DNA of 8,221 nucleotides, from positions 1 through 8,221 of the forward strand of contig JAFOXE010000170.1 of NCBI GenBank assembly GCA_017425765.1, read 5' to 3'. The stretch is from Paraprevotella sp. GTDB lineage: Bacteria > Bacteroidota > Bacteroidia > Bacteroidales > Bacteroidaceae. Below, piece by piece: positions 6,229 through 8,221 of this stretch (position 1 is its first letter; every line of letters begins with the position of its first letter). Under the pieces are notes generated by a model. The model saw only the letters and a program-made list of their open reading frames with translations, was not told the DNA's origin and ran no database searches. A program made the position numbers and the translations under genes.

Positions 6229-7128
6229 ATGAAAGCATTCGTTTTTCCGGGACAAGGTGCCCAGTTTACAGGAATGGGAAAGGATTTGTACGATTCCAAT
6301 TCTACAGCAAAAGAACTTTTTGAAAAAGCTAACGATATATTAGGTTTCCGCATTACTGATATAATGTTCAACGGAACAGATGACGAGCTAAAGGTAACAA
6401 AAGTAACACAACCTGCAATATTCCTTCACTCGGTGATTTCTGCGGTATGTATAGGTGAGTCTTTCCAACCAGCCATGGTGGCCGGTCATTCGTTAGGCGA
6501 GTTTTCTGCACTTGTTGCAGCAGGTGTCCTTTCCTTTGAAGATGGTTTGAAGTTGGTCTATGCCCGCGCTATGGCTATGCAAAAAGCTTGTGAGGCTGCT
6601 CCTTCAACGATGGCTGCTATTGTTGGTCTTGACGATGAGAAGATAGAAGAAATCTGTGCCTCTGTAAGCACTGCCGACAATGTAGTGGTTCCTGCCAACT
6701 ACAATTGTCCCGGACAGCTTGTAATCAGCGGTAATATTGATGCCATCAATACAGCATGTGACAAACTAAAGGAAGCCGGCGCCAAGCGTGCATTGGTATT
6801 AAAAGTGGGTGGCGCATTCCACTCTCCTTTGATGCAGCCCGCAAAAGATGAGTTGCAAGCAGCTATCGAAGCTACAGAATTCCATGTGCCTACCTGCCCC
6901 ATCTATCAAAATGTAGATGCTAAGGCGCACACTTGTCCAGAAGAGATTAAAGCGAATCTTATCGCTCAGCTTACCGCCTCTGTACGTTGGACACAGGAGG
7001 TTGAGAATATGATAGCCGATGGTGCAACTGATTTCACAGAGTGTGGTCCTGGCAAGGCACTTCAAGGTATGATTGCCAAGATTGCAAAGGGCAATGAAAA
7101 TATTTCTGTTCATGGCATTGAAGCCTAA
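6229..7128 (+). CDS. fabD: Malonyl-CoA:ACP S-malonyltransferase (ACP S-malonyltransferase)
   Basis: Transfers malonyl from CoA to acyl carrier protein, supplying the extender unit for type II fatty acid synthesis; cytoplasmic. Seen in 299 residues: FPGQGAQ at 6-12, VTQPAIF at 59-65, the nucleophile elbow GHSLGEFSALVAAG at 86-99 with Ser88, Arg113 in YARAMAMQ (carboxylate clamp), His198 in GAFHSPLM (catalytic partner of Ser88) and Gln247 in AQLTASVRW; these match E. coli Ser92, Arg117, His201 and Gln250. Length is normal and no residue is missing. It stands apart from other fatty-acid genes here, with its own -7 box and a terminator-like hairpin 25 nt after its stop. A malonyltransferase of a polyketide pathway would look similar, but no such genes are near, so the housekeeping role is favoured. 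Confidence 0.97.
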   Translation: MKAFVFPGQGAQFTGMGKDLYDSNSTAKELFEKANDILGFRITDIMFNGTDDELKVTKVTQPAIFLHSVISAVCIGESFQPAMVAGHSLGEFSALVAAGVLSFEDGLKLVYARAMAMQKACEAAPSTMAAIVGLDDEKIEEICASVSTADNVVVPANYNCPGQLVISGNIDAINTACDKLKEAGAKRALVLKVGGAFHSPLMQPAKDELQAAIEATEFHVPTCPIYQNVDAKAHTCPEEIKANLIAQLTASVRWTQEVENMIADGATDFTECGPGKALQGMIAKIAKGNENISVHGIEA

Positions 7129-7152
7129 ATTACACTAAAATACAATACACAA

Positions 7153-7186
7153 CAAGGATGTCTCCACGCAAGTAGAGGCATCCTTG
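7153..7186 (+). terminator. Terminator-like hairpin after fabD
   Basis: CAAGGATGTCTC at 7153-7164 pairs with GAGGCATCCTTG at 7175-7186: a 12-bp stem with one G-U pair and a 10-nt loop, 24 nt after the fabD stop and followed by CTTATATCATTTT. It resembles an intrinsic terminator with an interrupted T tract. The next start codon is only 16 nt beyond the stem, so the T-rich tail is also the leader of the amylase gene. Confidence 0.75.
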
Positions 7187-7202
7187 CTTATATCATTTTA
7201 AT

Positions 7203-8221
7203 ATGGATAATAAACTCGTCATCTATCAAGTGTTTACTCGCCTATTTGGTAGTAATAAAACGTCTCCAATTCCTCATGGAACACGAGCTCAAAATGGTTG
7301 TGGTCATATGGCCGACTTTACCCAAAAGGCTCTTGAAGAAATAAAAAAATTAGGTACAACACATATCTGGTACACCGGTGTGATTGAACATGCCACACAA
7401 ACGGATTACTCTCCTTTTGGCATCAAGTCCGACCATAAAGCTGTTGTGAAAGGTGCGGCAGGTTCGCCATATGCCATTAAAGATTATTACGATATAGACC
7501 CCGACTTGGCAACATCTGTACCGGCTCGTATGAAGGAGTTCTCAAATCTTGTTAAGCGTACTCATCAAGCCGGATTGAAGGTGATTATAGACTTTGTTCC
7601 TAATCATGTGGCACGTCAATACGCATCCGATGCTAAACCGGAGGGTGTAAAAGATCTTGGTGAAGATGACAATAAAGATCTTGCGTTTAGTCCACAAAAT
7701 AATTTCTACTATATCCCAGGGGAATCACTCCACGCTCAATTTGATTTGCAACAGGGCGAGCCAATGCCTTATAATGAATATCCTGCAAAGGCCACAGGTA
7801 ATGATAATTTCAGCGCATGGCCCGGTGTAAATGATTGGTATGAGACGGTGAAGTTGAATTACGGGGTGGACTATTGTGGTGGCGGTGCACGTCATTTTGG
7901 TCCCGAAATTCCAAGTACATGGAAAAAGATGCGCGACATCTTGCTTTTCTGGGCTGGTAAGGATATTGATGGATTTAGATGTGACATGGCTGAGATGGTA
8001 CCGGCAGAGTTTTGGGGATGGGTTATTCCTCAAATTAAGCAGTCATATCCGCACATTATCTTTATTGCCGAGGTGTATAATCCTGCAGAATATCGTAATT
8101 ACATATTTAATGGTAAATTTGATTACCTCTACGATAAAGTTGGTTTATATGATACCCTGCGTGCTGTAACATGTGGATATGCTTTGGCTTCTGACATCAC
8201 AAGATGTTGGCAGAGTGTAGA
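7203..8221 (+). CDS. GH13 alpha-amylase-family glycoside hydrolase, N-terminal part (cut by window edge)
   Basis: Retaining alpha-glucan hydrolase or transglycosylase. Seen: 339 codons from ATG at 7203, open to the right edge. The frame opens directly into the (beta/alpha)8 barrel (LVIYQVFTRLFG at 5-16), with HIWYTGVIEHATQTDYS at 54-70, conserved region I DFVPNH (Asp130, Asn134, His135), region II GFRCDMAE with Arg259 and the nucleophile Asp261, and region III FIAEVY with the acid/base Glu290. Region IV (the HD pair) and the C-terminal domain lie outside the window. There is no signal peptide, so it probably acts in the cytoplasm on imported malto-oligosaccharides or glycogen; exact specificity is not readable. 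It closely resembles a cytoplasmic GH13 type common in Bacteroidales. It follows fabD in the same direction behind a hairpin, without a clear promoter of its own, so read-through from fabD is possible. Confidence 0.93.
   Translation, partial: MDNKLVIYQVFTRLFGSNKTSPIPHGTRAQNGCGHMADFTQKALEEIKKLGTTHIWYTGVIEHATQTDYSPFGIKSDHKAVVKGAAGSPYAIKDYYDIDPDLATSVPARMKEFSNLVKRTHQAGLKVIIDFVPNHVARQYASDAKPEGVKDLGEDDNKDLAFSPQNNFYYIPGESLHAQFDLQQGEPMPYNEYPAKATGNDNFSAWPGVNDWYETVKLNYGVDYCGGGARHFGPEIPSTWKKMRDILLFWAGKDIDGFRCDMAEMVPAEFWGWVIPQIKQSYPHIIFIAEVYNPAEYRNYIFNGKFDYLYDKVGLYDTLRAVTCGYALASDITRCWQSV

Noticed and set aside
6799..7113. 104-codon minus-strand frame inside fabD, and a similar one at 7725-8033 inside the GH13 gene
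   Set aside because: Both are antisense to genes with complete catalytic motifs, and they look like random translations.

Overview
The window looks like chromosomal DNA from a member of the Bacteroidales, most likely Prevotellaceae or a relative. This rests on three things: protein wording typical of that group (a bifunctional Fkp, a Gfo/Idh/MocA protein of the GH109 type, a cytoplasmic GH13 amylase), promoters matching the Bacteroidetes TAnnTTTG -7 / TTG -33 pattern, and A-rich leaders without clear Shine-Dalgarno sites. The species assignment is inference.

Left half, minus strand (4492 down to 1): a compact GDP-sugar operon, manC - gmd - fcl - fkp. ManC makes GDP-mannose from mannose-1-phosphate. 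Gmd and Fcl convert it to GDP-L-fucose (de novo route). The last gene, cut by the window edge, is the N-terminal nucleotidyltransferase part of Fkp, which makes GDP-fucose from free L-fucose (salvage route). Both routes to the same activated sugar are therefore encoded in line. The first three genes are tightly packed (20 nt and 2 nt gaps). A long perfect hairpin sits in the 78 nt before fkp.

Middle (4493-4838): a divergent intergenic region with a good Bacteroidetes promoter facing outward at each end. Between them are about 220 bp unusually rich in perfect palindromes, including a 12-bp palindrome present twice 23 bp apart, and a (TTC)5 run. I cannot assign it a function; it is the least explained part of the window.

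Right half, plus strand: a Gfo/Idh/MocA protein of the GH109 type (4839-6053), then fabD (6229-7128) with its own near-perfect -7 box preceded by an AT-rich inverted repeat, then a terminator-like hairpin, then the first 339 codons of a GH13 alpha-amylase-family enzyme that runs off the window.

The fucose genes form one pathway. The right-hand genes (GH109-like, fatty-acid FabD, GH13) do not obviously share a pathway with each other. I see no phage, insertion sequence, CRISPR array, tRNA or rRNA, and no clear defence or other new multi-gene system. The unusual signals are in the non-coding DNA.
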